This document shows positions 26,536 to 37,710 of a stretch of 64,000 nt of DNA, one piece after another. The stretch's first letter is position 1. Each line of letters begins with the position of its first letter. The translations under genes and the position numbers were made by a program. This DNA comes from Vitellaria paradoxa (lineage: Eukaryota; Streptophyta; Magnoliopsida; Ericales; Sapotaceae): positions 5,622,363 through 5,686,362 of the forward strand of contig CM034238.1 in assembly GCA_019916065.1 (NCBI GenBank), read 5' to 3'. The notes beneath the pieces were generated by a model. It did not search any database, was not told the origin of the DNA, and worked only from the letters and a program-made list of their open reading frames with translations.

Positions 26536-27258
26536 ATTTAGGGCTTATTTGGTGTTCTAAAAAACACACAAAAAAATAAATAAATAAATTTTTAAAAATT
26601 TTTAAAAATCTCTAACACATTTTACCTATCACATACTTGGTGAAATTTCTATAAATTTATATATTTCTACATATTCTAATCAATTTTTACAAATTCCAAA
26701 TTTTCAATAAAATTTTTATAAACTCCAGTAACATTTCTACAAATACTTGGTAACATTTCTAGAAATCCAAAAACTTTTTAACAAATTTCAAAAAATTATG
26801 ATAGAAAAGTCAAAAAATCTCTACCCAAATCCGCTTGTACGAATGAAAATCCCTTCGGACTAATATAAAGTCAGAAATTATAACAGAAAAGTTAAAAAGT
26901 TCCTATCGAAATTTATTTGTACAGACGAAAATCTCTTTGAATGGATTTAAAGTAAAAAATTATGAGAAAGTTAAAAATTTATGTCGAAATCCGTTCGAAC
27001 AAGAATATTTATTTTTAAAAAACGTAATTTAGTGACTAACTTACGAATATTAAAAAGTTATTCAAATCATATTTGTTGTTATTTTTTAGAGCTCCAAAAC
27101 AATCCTACAGTCTCCCTAGGTAAAAATATTTATTTTAAATTTTATCTTTTTTTACCTATATTTATCTATTTCTATCATTTTTTTCTTATTCTCTGTAAAA
27201 TCTTTATTTTAGGGAGCGTTTGGAGTGATAAAAAAATTCGTAAAATCTTTGCTTTAGG

Positions 27259-27403
27259 GAGTGTTTGGAGTGATAAAAAGTGAGTTAAAATAAAATAAAT
27301 TGTGAATTTGTAATTTATACAATGAGATAAAATGTGAATAACTTTTAAATATTTTTAAAGATTTTCAATTTTTTTTATTTTTAACCAACCAAACGCAGCC
27401 TTA
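27259..27403 (+). mobile_element. MITE, family E copy
   Basis: It begins 'gagtgtttggagtgataaaa' and ends 'aaccaaccaaacgcagcc'. The first ~25 bp also occur just upstream at ~27212-27232, a small direct duplication. It matches 9541-9687 and 2583-2720. Confidence 0.6.
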
Positions 27404-27423
27404 AACACACGCAACAAATTTTT

Positions 27424-27786
27424 GGCTGCGTTTGGCATAAAAAAACACTGAAAATCTCTATAAATCTCTAACAACTCCTTTATCTTTAATTTTTCTGCCA
27501 TCACTAATTTCAAAAAATTTCAATATTTTGCTAAAAAAATAAAAAATCTGGAAGTAAGTTATCCGAATATGTAAATTTTTTATACAATCATATTTTTCGT
27601 GTCGAAATCTTTCAAACGAGTACCATTGTTACTATTTTTGTGAATTTTTTTGAATCCGTGGGAACGGATTTGACAAACCATTCCCACAGTTTACGACTTT
27701 TCAGAAAAAAGTGACGCCAAAATCAACCCCAAATTATATTTTATCTCAATTTATCTTATTTTTTCTTACACCGAACGGCGCCTTTA
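27424..27786 (+). mobile_element. MITE-like element, family D
   Basis: It runs from 'ggctgcgtttggcataaaaa' to 'cttacaccgaacggcgcc'. Shared with the core of the MULE-MITE at 21868-22156: 'ttatacaatcatatt', 'tcaaacgagta-cattgt', 'gtgggaacggattt' and 'gacgccaaaatcaac'. It lies ~250 bp upstream of the TOM1-like start codon, so it may sit in that gene's promoter region. Confidence 0.6.
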
Positions 27787-28042
27787 TTACTTGTTTAAAA
27801 ATTAGCCCGCTAATTACCGGTTGTGTAATATTACTCAAACTGGACTGGGTGTTTCCGTTGCGAAATAAACGAAGATACGCCGCGAGGTCAAGTCGGCCTC
27901 GATTCGGTGGCAAGCGCTGTTGTCTCCACGTGTCACCACCCACCGAGTTCCTTTCTCCCCCCCCCTCTTTCTCTAAACTCTCTCACCTGTCGCGACGTTT
28001 GTGTTATTCACAGTTCAGTTTGAGCTTTTCTTGGTCTCATTA

Positions 28043-31000
28043 ATGGTGGGGGCGCTAAGAACGATGAGCTTCGCGCTCAGAGGAAGAGACATTTTCGCCG
28101 GAGGAGGAGGAGAGAGAGTCCCCCCCTTATTCAACTGGTGGAGCGAAATCGAGGAATCAAAACAATGGCAACAGGGCATCTTCTATACGCTCTGTGCTTC
28201 GTATGCATTGGTTTCGGTGGTTGCCCTGGTACGTTCTCCTCGTTAATTTCGTCCCTGTCTCTCTTTGTTATTTATTCGTACACACACAATGCTAGAAGGA
28301 AATTACCCCGAATTGAATAGTGACAGGTTTAATGGTGAATTTAAGGAACGGAATGTATATATATATATATATATATATTTCATTTACTCAATGGCGAACA
28401 GAAACCACGTAATAATAATTCTAATATTTCTATTAAAAGAGCACATCAAAATATATAAGATAGGGAATTTCTTTATCTAATAATACACGAATTTTTTTTT
28501 TTAGTAATTACTACTCACTGTTTACTAAAATGATGAACCCCTATTTTGAAATAAATTTTTTTGGTGATTTTAAATTTATTATATTAAACTATTCAAATTT
28601 ACGATGAAATTCTTATTTAAACTAAACAAGTTATATTTGGGCAAATTGTCTTAAATAATCAGTACTAAATCTCTCAATTTTTTGATTTCAAATTTATAGA
28701 TACAAAAACAATCTTATGCTTCGTTTGGATATTGGAGATTTCAAATTAATGGATTTGATATTAAATTATATTGAAATACAAGTCAGGGAGCTAATCTATC
28801 TAATAATACATAGAAGTTTTCTAATAATTACTACTAAGGTATTGAAAGAATTTCAAATAATTGCTTTTTGTTACGATTTCAAATTCATCATAATTATTCA
28901 TTTTAAACTATTCAAATTTATAATGAAATTCTTATATAGATTAGCAAAGTTATATTAGAACAATTTTGCTTAAATAAGTAGCACTAAAGACAAACACAAT
29001 CTTATATTTTTAAACATCATTTCTGAAATATGCCAAAAACATTCCTGAAATATTTTTGTTTATCTGCTAACCAAGTGCCAAACCAAAATAAAATTGTGAA
29101 AACTGTTGTAAAATTTGAATTTCTGTGAGAGAGAATGGTGTTCTTTTTTTTTTTCATTTGTTTTATTTCTGAATTTGCTGGTGTTAAGTTGTATATTTTT
29201 TGGACTCTTGTTTTGGCCTGTAACAGTCTGTAATCATAACCAGTTATTCAGTCATATTTTATAGCAAAATATTTTTTCTGACAACCTTCTAATACTATTC
29301 AAATTAGAGAAAATTAACTTGATTTTTTTTCCTTGAATGGCAACCAAATGCTACCACTGACCAACCTAAATAATGAATAAAACTACATTTCTTTCTTTTT
29401 CTTAGTTGCAAAAAGCATAGTACACCAAGGCATTTAAATTTGAGACACCTTTACATGCAGTGTACCTGCAGATTATCAATGAAGGGTTCGACCCCGGGCT
29501 CCCCCCCAACCCCACTTGCCAATCAAAAAAAAAAAAAAAAAAAAAAATCAATGAAGAGGAGATAATTTTTATTATCTTTCCTTCAGTCTCCATTGATTAA
29601 AATCTGATGGAGCAAAAAGCTTGGTGAGCAAAGAAACCTTGCTGAAATAGACGAACCAACTATTGTTTTGGTTTTATTGGATTTGCTTTCCTATTGGGAT
29701 TGTTGACAGAAACATTTGTTGAAAATAAGGAAAAGAGTGAACTGTGAAGCAAGTAATGAGTTCTTGATGAAGAATTTCAAGAATATCATTAATCATAGCC
29801 ATAGAGATGTGAGTTGCTAGATGAAGATGAATGCTAACTGACATGTCACTACGTTAGAGCTATGTTATCTGGGCTGGGGTACAAGTGGCGGGTACAGATA
29901 CATATCTAAAAATCAGATCTATTAATTCTCTCACTTAAGGATACTTGGACATGGGAAAATATTTATATATTTAATATAATTGATTTATTTTAAGGATAAT
30001 AGGATATTAATAAGATTTTATTGGAGTATTTCATACATAAAAATATAAGTTTTATGCATAATTATGTACTAAAATTGAATTGTTAAATAATATGTTTGTA
30101 AGGCTATTCAATTATATTGAGACCTGCCATGCCTTTACCCAAGAATCCTTATCCTAGTGTCATGTATTTGACATGGGTACGTTATACATTTAGAAGAGTT
30201 TATGTAACATAGAATTCGAGTTTAGAGTTTTTAGACAACTAAAATTATAGAAATACGTTTGAGAATCAACGGATTGCAGTAGGAGGTTTAAGTACTGAAC
30301 AACACGAGATAATGGTTCCTTCAGGAAAATGTTGAAGATGACACATCTCATGAAATTAGAGGAAGATGGATGAATGGAGTGGAAGGTTGCACTCTAACAT
30401 TTATTATGACACTGACATAAGGCCAACCATATTTTAAAGCATATCAGGCAGTTAAACAAATTTTCATGTTTGAAGGAAATCATTGTTATAAATGATAATC
30501 CCGAGATGGATTGAATGACAATGCAAGACCAGAGAAGACAACAAATGCGTGCACTTTGGAGGAGCTTGAGGTAGCACTATTTAAGATATATTGCAACAAA
30601 TTTAAAGACGGTGTCATCATTTGCAACAAATACAAACAACTAAATGAGAATGTAATTTGAAATTTGACATAATCATGAGAAAGGAAAGAAGAAAAATAAC
30701 CTTGAAGGTGAGCTCAACTAGTAAGATCTTGGTTTTACTTCCCAGAAGTCACTAGTTTAAACCTCCTCAGGGCCATTGGAGAGCTTAGCCGATCGTTAAT
30801 TTCAGGGCCCAAGGATTAGTCGATATGCACGTAAGTTGGCCCGGATACATGATTTTCAAAAAAAAAAAAAAAAAAAAAATGATATAAAAGAATGGTGAAT
30901 CAAATTGCTAGAAAGGTAAAGATCACTGCCGTATAATGTAAAACATGGATTCCAATGGCGTGCGGTCAACATCGGCTGCCCCAACTAATCAAAGGCATTG

Positions 31001-32054
31001 GCTCTACTAAAAATCATATCCTCAGTTAATTCTATCATTATCATGTACTTTATTATTGCCTCAATTTTTGTTTCTTTACCCTTTCTGTATTTCCTTTGTT
31101 ACCCTTAAATGAATCAGATCATACCCCCATAATATTTTTGATGGGTATCATAACCTCATAGTTCCCATAGTTGGCCTTCTAATTTTATGACGAGGCACCA
31201 GATGGACATAGCTTTATTTGCTTCTTAAATGGCATCGCTGCTTCAAATTTCAGGTACAACTCGTCCGCATTCAGATGAGAGTACCGGAGTATGGTTGGAC
31301 AACACAAAAGGTTTTCCACTTGATGAATTTTGTCGTCAATGGATGTAAGGGTTGAATTTATATTTTTCGATTTCATCTGCAACTATTGAACACCAGGTAT
31401 TTCTCATGCTATCTAAAAACAAATTTCCCTTTCACAGTAAGGGCTATCCTTTTTGGACTTTACAAGACTGTATTCCGCCTCAGACCAAAAGTAAGTTTCT
31501 GCAAGCTGACTTCTGGTGACATCATCTCCAATCTTATTGAATTTCTATTTAATGCATAATTATTCAATGCTTTTTGAATGTGTAATAAGAAAATGAATTT
31601 GAAATTTTACATTTTATCCGAAGTATATTGGCCTGATGTATTTTGGATATTAAATCAGGTCTTTCAAGCTGCAAATAGAGAGTCGAGAGAGTTTTTTCAA
31701 ATAATGCGATGAAACTTATATAACTTAAACAATGTGATGGAACTTATCTTATTTAACTTGTTTTTTTTTTGGGTGGGGGGGACCTTTTAAGACAAGAAAA
31801 CAACAACTTGGAAGCAGCTGTGTGCTATATCTGTTTCATAAGGAAAAAAATTGAAATTATGGAATATAGTTAAATTAACCATTACTATATATTAAGTTAT
31901 AGCATCTATGGTTGACAAGGATTTCATTTGTGGTTTACTTAGTTTTACTTTTGTAATTAATCAATGCTCTTCCGAATTTGGCTGCAAAATGAATTTCAAA
32001 TGGATAATAAACTTTTTACATGTAATTAATAGCATACTGAAAAATATGTTCAAT

Positions 32055-32093
<39 letters not shown>

Positions 32094-34700
32094 CTTCTTT
32101 TTGCTTTCTCTAAAATATGCAGAGGTGAATTGCACTTCATAACCATTATTAGCTATGCATTTAAGCTTGCAGAAATTGGGTAAGTGGCTGCCGATTTCTT
32201 TTGCATAGAACCTATGACCTAATAAATTGTACATTTCATTCATCTGAACTAGAGATCATTAACATTTTGTCCATATTTTTTGGACTACTTTAATTGTTAG
32301 TATTGCCATATTTTCTTTGAGTTGTATTGCCTTAAAAATGTTTATGCTTCAGGCACTTGAAGTGATGCTTTTGGATCTTCCTGGGCTTCTGTTTTTTTCA
32401 ACATATACATTACTTGTCTTGTTCTGGGCTGAGATATATCATCAGGTGCTTAACTTTTTGTTACATGTTTCTCTTATAACTTCTAAGTAATTGTAATGCT
32501 GCACGTAATATTTGTTAAATTAGTTCTATGATTATCTGCAGGCAAGAAGCCTTCCCGTTGATAAACTTAGACCTGCATACTTTATTATAAATGGAGGTGT
32601 ATATTTTACACAGGTGGGTAAAAGCATCTAGTTCCTTGTGAACCATTCACCACTAGAGGGAAGATGAAAGAAGAAAGGAAAAAAATAATTAACCTTATTT
32701 ATAATTACTGTATCCCAATTATTTGTGAATTTGTTGATAATAGATTTGCATCTGGATTTACATGAGTATCAGCCAAAGTCCTGCTGCTGTTGAAATTGCT
32801 AAACTCTTCTTTTCAGGTTGGTATGATAAATATTGTCATACATTTGCTCGCTTCATGTATATTTGGTGGTTCAGTATTTTCTTTCTTTCCTTTTTTTTTT
32901 TTAATTTTGGAAATGCTGCTTTTTGTTGATGTTTGATTAATAAAAATGAAAAAAAAAGGCTGATTTTTTGTTCCTTGTTGCAGTTATTTCCTTTTGTGCT
33001 GCATTGGGATTCTTGATATATGGTGGGAGGTAGAGCCGACATCACCCTTAGAGAAGATATTATTTTTAATTTTATTGTTTTTGGTGCTATGTCAAATTCT
33101 TGTCCTGTAGGTTGTTCTTCATGCTGAGGCGATTCCCTATCGAATCTAGAGGTCGTCAAAAAAAGCTCCACGAGGTCTGGATGTGTGGTGTCTGCTTAGA
33201 TTTAATATTCTAGCTTATCGTAATGAAAGGAAAATAACATCTGTGTTTGGCTTTGAATCCTCGTTTTGTCATTCAATCAAATCTGTGCTTCTTCCTCTTA
33301 TTGATATTTTAGTGTGAAAAATATATACATTCTTTTTTTACTAGCCAAATATGTCATGGTTTTTTTGCTTGTCTACTGGCATTTTCTGTCCTTGCTAATC
33401 CTCGTCCAACTGAAATGGCAAGAAAAATATTACTCTGGATCAATTAGCCACAAATCAGTTATTACTAGAAATTATCCTATAGCCTGATAAAATACAGGAA
33501 AGAGGACACGCACACAGGAAAAACAGAAAATAAATTATATGGCAGTTTACTGTAATGCTGAGTAGGTTTTCCCAAGTAGCGCAAATCAGAATGTGCTCAT
33601 TATTAAAGATAACAAATCATCCATGGAGAGGTGAACGATGGTGAGATTTTAAATAGTCGGCCCCCCCAAAAAAAAGTTCAAATTACTATGATCCTGTCGT
33701 GGAAATTTGAAACTTTTATTTTGGATATTGATTGACTGTGGGAAGATCAATTCTGGGACGCGGGGAATTAGCACAAGAATGACTAAAAAAAATCGATCAT
33801 ATTCATGCAAAATCTAAATTTTGAATTTTTTTAGTAATTTTTATTGCTTCTGTCAAATCGGCTGATTTTTTCTATCTGATTGGCAGGTAGGCTTTGTAAC
33901 TGGAATTTGTTGCACCTGTTTCTTGATAAGATGCTTTGCAGTGAGCTTCTTTTGACTCTGTATTGTGCGATCACGTAAAATTTAATGCACATCTAGATCA
34001 TCTTGATTGATTTGTGACGCAGGTAGCTCTCTCTGCCTTTGATGAGGAAGCCGATGTTGATGTCCTGGATCACCCTATCCTAGATCTTGTCTATTACATG
34101 GTAAAGTATGGCTTGGCCGTGGTTGGCTCTAATTTTGCCCCCCCTTTTTTGTACTTGCAAGTTGCAACAGAAGGGCAAAATGATCGTCTTCACCACCTTC
34201 TGTCTTTTAGCCATTACGACGGCCAAATTATGTTTCTTATTTAATAGAATTCATTTCCATTGTGATCGTTTGATTGTTCTGAGGCCTTTCCCAATTGACC
34301 TTAGACCGCGAACATCTTGAACTTATCTTCCTACTTTCCAAGGCATCGTCTTGAGGAATTCTTCCTTGCCTTTTCAATAAAATGCAGACATCCCTCATTG
34401 TTTTTGTTCATGTGCTGCAATGAATGATAGCACCAACACCTAAGCACGTCTCATCGCAAAAAGAATACTTTTAGAGAAGGACTTGGATTGGACTTCCTTC
34501 TTCTTCTTCTTCTTAAATGGCATAACTGATATTATGTTTGATCGAAAATGTGGTTGTTGGGAGGTATTCTCTGAGCGTGTTTGTTTTCATGCTTCTCCTC
34601 TTTGCAGATAGTTGAGATATTTCCTTCTGCTCTGGTGCTCTTCATTCTTCGGAAGCTGCCCCCAAGACGCGTATCTGATCAGTATCACCCGATTAAATGA
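28043..34700 (+). CDS. TOM1/TOM3-like multispanning membrane protein (tobamovirus multiplication protein family), 11 exons
   Basis: Exons: 28043-28228, 31254-31344, 31438-31490, 32353-32445, 32542-32613, 32744-32816, 32984-33029, 33111-33174, 33887-33940, 34023-34100 and 34608-34700. They sum to 903 nt and encode 300 residues plus stop; all junctions are GT-AG in phase. Diagnostic family motifs appear in order: '[20 protein letters not shown]', '[20 protein letters not shown]', '[20 protein letters not shown]', '[20 protein letters not shown]', '[20 protein letters not shown]', '[14 protein letters not shown]', '[20 protein letters not shown]' and the C-terminal '[17 protein letters not shown]'. 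The family has about seven membrane spans in the tonoplast. In Arabidopsis TOM1, TOM3 and THH1 are host factors recruited by tobamovirus replication complexes; their normal role is less clear. I cannot separate TOM1, TOM3 and THH1 here. The first ATG is used; ATG 28064 in the same frame is the alternative. Intron 1 (3.0 kb) holds MITEs and SINEs. Confidence 0.94.
28480..29012 (+). mobile_element. Two MITE family F copies in tandem in TOM1-like intron 1
   Basis: 28717-29012 starts 'cgtttggatattggagattt' and matches 19566-19926. The preceding 28480-28716 matches only the 3' two-thirds ('agtaattactactca', 'aatgaaattcttatttaaac', 'agatacaaaaacaatctta'), a 5'-truncated copy directly abutting the first. 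They are non-coding. Confidence 0.55.
29485..29546 (+). mobile_element. 5'-truncated SINE with poly(A) and 10-bp target duplication
   Basis: 'atcaatgaag' occurs at 29475-29484 and again at 29547-29556. Between them lie ~40 bp starting at a B-box-like 'ggttcgacccc', then 'caaccccacttgccaatc' and a ~23-base A run. The tail matches the 3' end of the SINE at 35950-36054 ('cccccacttaccaat' + A run). So this is a short 5'-truncated insertion made by target-primed reverse transcription, in intron 1 of the TOM1-like gene. Confidence 0.8.
30706..30879 (+). mobile_element. SINE with degenerate pol III boxes and poly(A) tail
   Basis: A ~150-bp body starting 'aggtgagctcaactagtaag' (A-box-like), then 'actagtttaaacctcctcag' (B-box-like), ending 'cccggatacatgattttc' plus a 23-base A run (30857-30879). 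No convincing target duplication is visible. It lies in intron 1 of the TOM1-like gene, same orientation. It differs from the SINE family at 29485 and 35950. Confidence 0.6.
32058..32090. repeat. GA microsatellite in TOM1-like intron 3
   Basis: About 16 AG units between the exons 31438-31490 and 32353-32445. No feature beyond length. Confidence 0.9.
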
Positions 34701-35949
34701 AAGTTTCTATTTCCCTGGCATTTTTTTTTTCCTTTTGAAGTGGATGCCATGGGGGTAAGGATGCCATGTAGTTTGCTAAAGTTCCATTCATTGGTTCGTG
34801 TACATTCCACCGTCCTCTGCGGGTTCGAATTGTTTACTCTAAAAAGTCTCGCTTCAGGTGAAAATCCTTTGCTATTTTTATCACAGCTGGTTTGGAAATT
34901 ATTAATGGCTGCGATTTTGCTTTGGTCCTCTTTTACTTTTGAGCCATTTTTATCTTGATTATTCCCTATGACTATGTATGAGGCACTTCTGTTTCAGTCA
35001 GTTGCTACTTTTGAGCAATTTTCATCTTAACTCTCTACGGGCACTTCTATTTTTAGTCAGTTGCTTTGAACCAAGAATAAGTAATAGAAATTTTCCTTCG
35101 GCTAATTACGGTTGGCTTCTATGTAGCATTGATTTCATTTTAGGACCACTACGTTTAATTGCCCCCCTTTTTTGGGTACATTTTAATTATCTTACTTTAT
35201 TTATTCTTATCAAATTTATTGCTTAAAAATGTCACGTGCTTATTGTGTGTGTGTGTGTAAAATTTGTGACGCTTTGAATCATATTCTCTTAATGATAACT
35301 GGTAGAAGAGTTAAAGTGAAAGTAGATTAAATATACAAAGATAAAGTGAGATTATGTTTTGTGCATTTTTGTCTCACTTTGCTCATTTCTGTTAAATTTA
35401 TTGACTAAAAATGTCACGTATATATTATGTGGAATGAGCATGTAACATTTTTGGTCATATTTTTTTCAATAATAATTGATGAAATGGGCAAAATAAAAAT
35501 GGACTAAATGTATAGGGGTAAAGTTTGATGATTTGAAGCACAAGTAATCAATTGAAATCAATGGTAAATTATGGGGTGATTATCATTCTGCTTTTATTTT
35601 GGGGGGAGAAAAAAAAGGGGTTAATTAGCCTATTAATCCATTTGGGAATCGTGGTCAAAAGCTAATTAGCGTTTGGCTAGATAAAAAAATAATCAATTGA
35701 TTTTTTTTTTTTTTTGATAATACCATGATTGTTTTAACTTTCTTTTTACTCAAAGAATTCTATTAAAAAGGGTAATAGTAGTGATGAACAAATTTGCAGA
35801 AAATAAAAAAAAGTTATAAGTAGTTAATTTTGTTTCTTTTATGTTAAATGCAAAAGTAAAATTAAAAAAATAAACTTTTATTTAACAACTTTTTTTTTTT
35901 TTTTTTTGGGAAACAAGCGATGTCCTTCCCCTTATCTAGTTGTATATTC

Positions 35950-36054
35950 TTTTTTTTTTTTTTATTGGTAAGTGGGGGAGCACCCCGGCTGTTGAATCCG
36001 GATGGTCAGGAGGGTTTGTGTGAGATGTTTATCACTCGACCAATAGCCGTCCTC
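35950..36054 (-). mobile_element. SINE with perfect 15-bp target duplication
   Basis: 'tctagttgtatattc' occurs at 35935-35949 and 36055-36069. The 105-bp insert reads on the minus strand as 'ggctattggtcgagtgataa' (A box region), then 'catccggattcaacagcc' (B box region), then 'gctcccccacttaccaat' plus an A tail (T run at 35951-35963). The whole element is present, so this copy defines the family of the truncated insertion at 29485-29546. Confidence 0.85.
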
Positions 36055-36667
36055 TCTAGTTGTATATTCGGTGTATATCATTTGTCCATGGATGGTTCCC
36101 AGACCAAGCCAGCTGTTAACTTCTCTTAAATGTGCATGGCAGATGGGTTTATGCATAGCTGTCAATTTCATGTAACAGTAGCAGGAATGTGTCTATAGCT
36201 ACGTTGGAACTGTATGTTCCAATTACTAATAGGCACGTAATATTTATTTAACACTAAATCATTTTAGGGTATTTTATAGTGGCAAAAATTGAGGTTATAC
36301 GTTGGTATATAATTTGTATACTGAGATAAAAAAAAATTACTTTTTAAAAAATTTTTAAAAATTTTTAGAAATAAAAAAATTGACTTGAAAGGCAATATAG
36401 CCCATTATCAATATTTGTACAAATACGTATTTTTAATTCACCAATTTTTCAAATGCTCTTTATTTTTTCCTTTTTTTTTCTATATTTTCTATTAAAGTCA
36501 ATTTAATGCATACTTTGATCGCGCCGTTCCCCCTTTTTGTCCAATAATATGATTTTATTTGAAAAAAAATAAAAGGAAAAAAATAAAATAGGAACTCATC
36601 AATGATTACTACACGATTTCAACTTTCAATTTCAACATAATTTATATTTTTCAATTCAAGATAGTGA

Positions 36668-37012
36668 AAGTTAAAGAGTAAATTATACTTATTTCTCTTT
36701 AACATTTGAGTAATTATATTTATTATCTTTAAATTTTTAAAAATTACATTGATCTCTCTTGTTGAAAATGTTATTAATATTGATCTTTTTTTTATTAAGT
36801 CAATCATTAAAATTTAATAGAAAATAGTAAAGTAATCAAAATTTTAGTTATTTTTTCTATTTTAACTCTCTCTCTCACGTATTTTGGTTGTTTTAATATT
36901 TTATATTAAGTTTTAATAATTAATTTAATAATTTATTTAAATGAAAGGTTTTAATATTAATAACATTTTAAAATAAATGAGATACGTCTATTTTTTAGAT
37001 GAACTGTAAGTA
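36668..37012. mobile_element. Inverted-repeat element, family H
   Basis: It resembles 7485-8087 without the nested MITE: the left arm has 'taaattatacttatttc...gagtaattatatttat', the right arm 'aataacattttaaaataaatgagata'. 'aaaattttagttatttttt' lies in the middle. It is non-coding. Confidence 0.45.
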
Positions 37013-37710
37013 TAGAGAATGTTTAGAAGACAAAAAGTAAAAAAAGTATAATGTATCAGTCATTTTTTGGTATTTAAAAGATCAATTCAGATTTTCGGGC
37101 ACAATTCATTCTAATGAGGTTGATACATCTCGTTAGAACGATTTTTATCATAAAGATTATCAAAAAATTAATAAAAATATATAAAAATTGATAAATTTTT
37201 TAAAATAAATGTACTAAAAATAAAAATAATCAAAAATTTATTTAAATTTGTAACTTTTTATAAAGTTTGGTCATTCAAACAACTCTCATAAGTATTCAAA
37301 TGTTGACCGGAGGCACCAAATTAAAACAAAATGGGAATAGGAAAGAAGGGTAATTAGATTGAGGGACAAAACTGGAAAACCAGACCTTCCACAGAAGAGA
37401 CAAAACCAGATGGAGTCGTGGTCAAAAACGGAACCTCAGGAGGAAAAACAACGGCATTGCAGAGGGCGGAGAGAGAGAGAGATCAAAGCAATCGAATCAA
37501 GAACTAAGTTTTCATTTGCTCTTAACAACGTATTATCTACTTCATCCCGAAGTACTTCGAGGCAGAGAAGCTCAGTTTGGGGGAATCTGACTAATTAATC
37601 AAGAAGAGAGAGACAAAAAGAAGGCCTGATATAAAATAGAGAATTTATGAAGGTGAAGTGGTAGAGGGGGTAGAGAGATAGAGGAGTTTTGGTATTTGGT
37701 TGATGGTCTC

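Larger units (their letters stand above)
20305..28042. other. Gene-free region between the divergent PP2C and TOM1-like genes
   Basis: The PP2C (minus) and TOM1-like (plus) genes point away from each other, so both promoters should lie here: PP2C within roughly 20.3-21 kb, TOM1-like close to 28 kb (a GC-richer leader with pyrimidine runs at ~27945-28040). The middle is a mosaic of MITE-like elements, listed separately. I find no convincing protein or RNA gene. Confidence 0.6.
34701..37710. other. Intergenic region between the TOM1-like and UBP genes
   Basis: The first few hundred bases should be the TOM1-like 3' UTR. The rest is AT-rich with a SINE (35950-36054), a MITE-like block around 36247-36395 and an inverted-repeat element (36668-37012). 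The last ~350 bp (from ~37360), purine-rich with a GA run near 37468-37481, are the probable promoter/5' leader of the UBP gene. Confidence 0.6.

Noticed and set aside
29876..30190. Possible inverted-repeat transposon ('ggcgggtacagatac' ... 'tgacatgggtac')
   Set aside because: The ends are only weakly related and I could not fix borders or a target duplication, so it is not listed as a feature.
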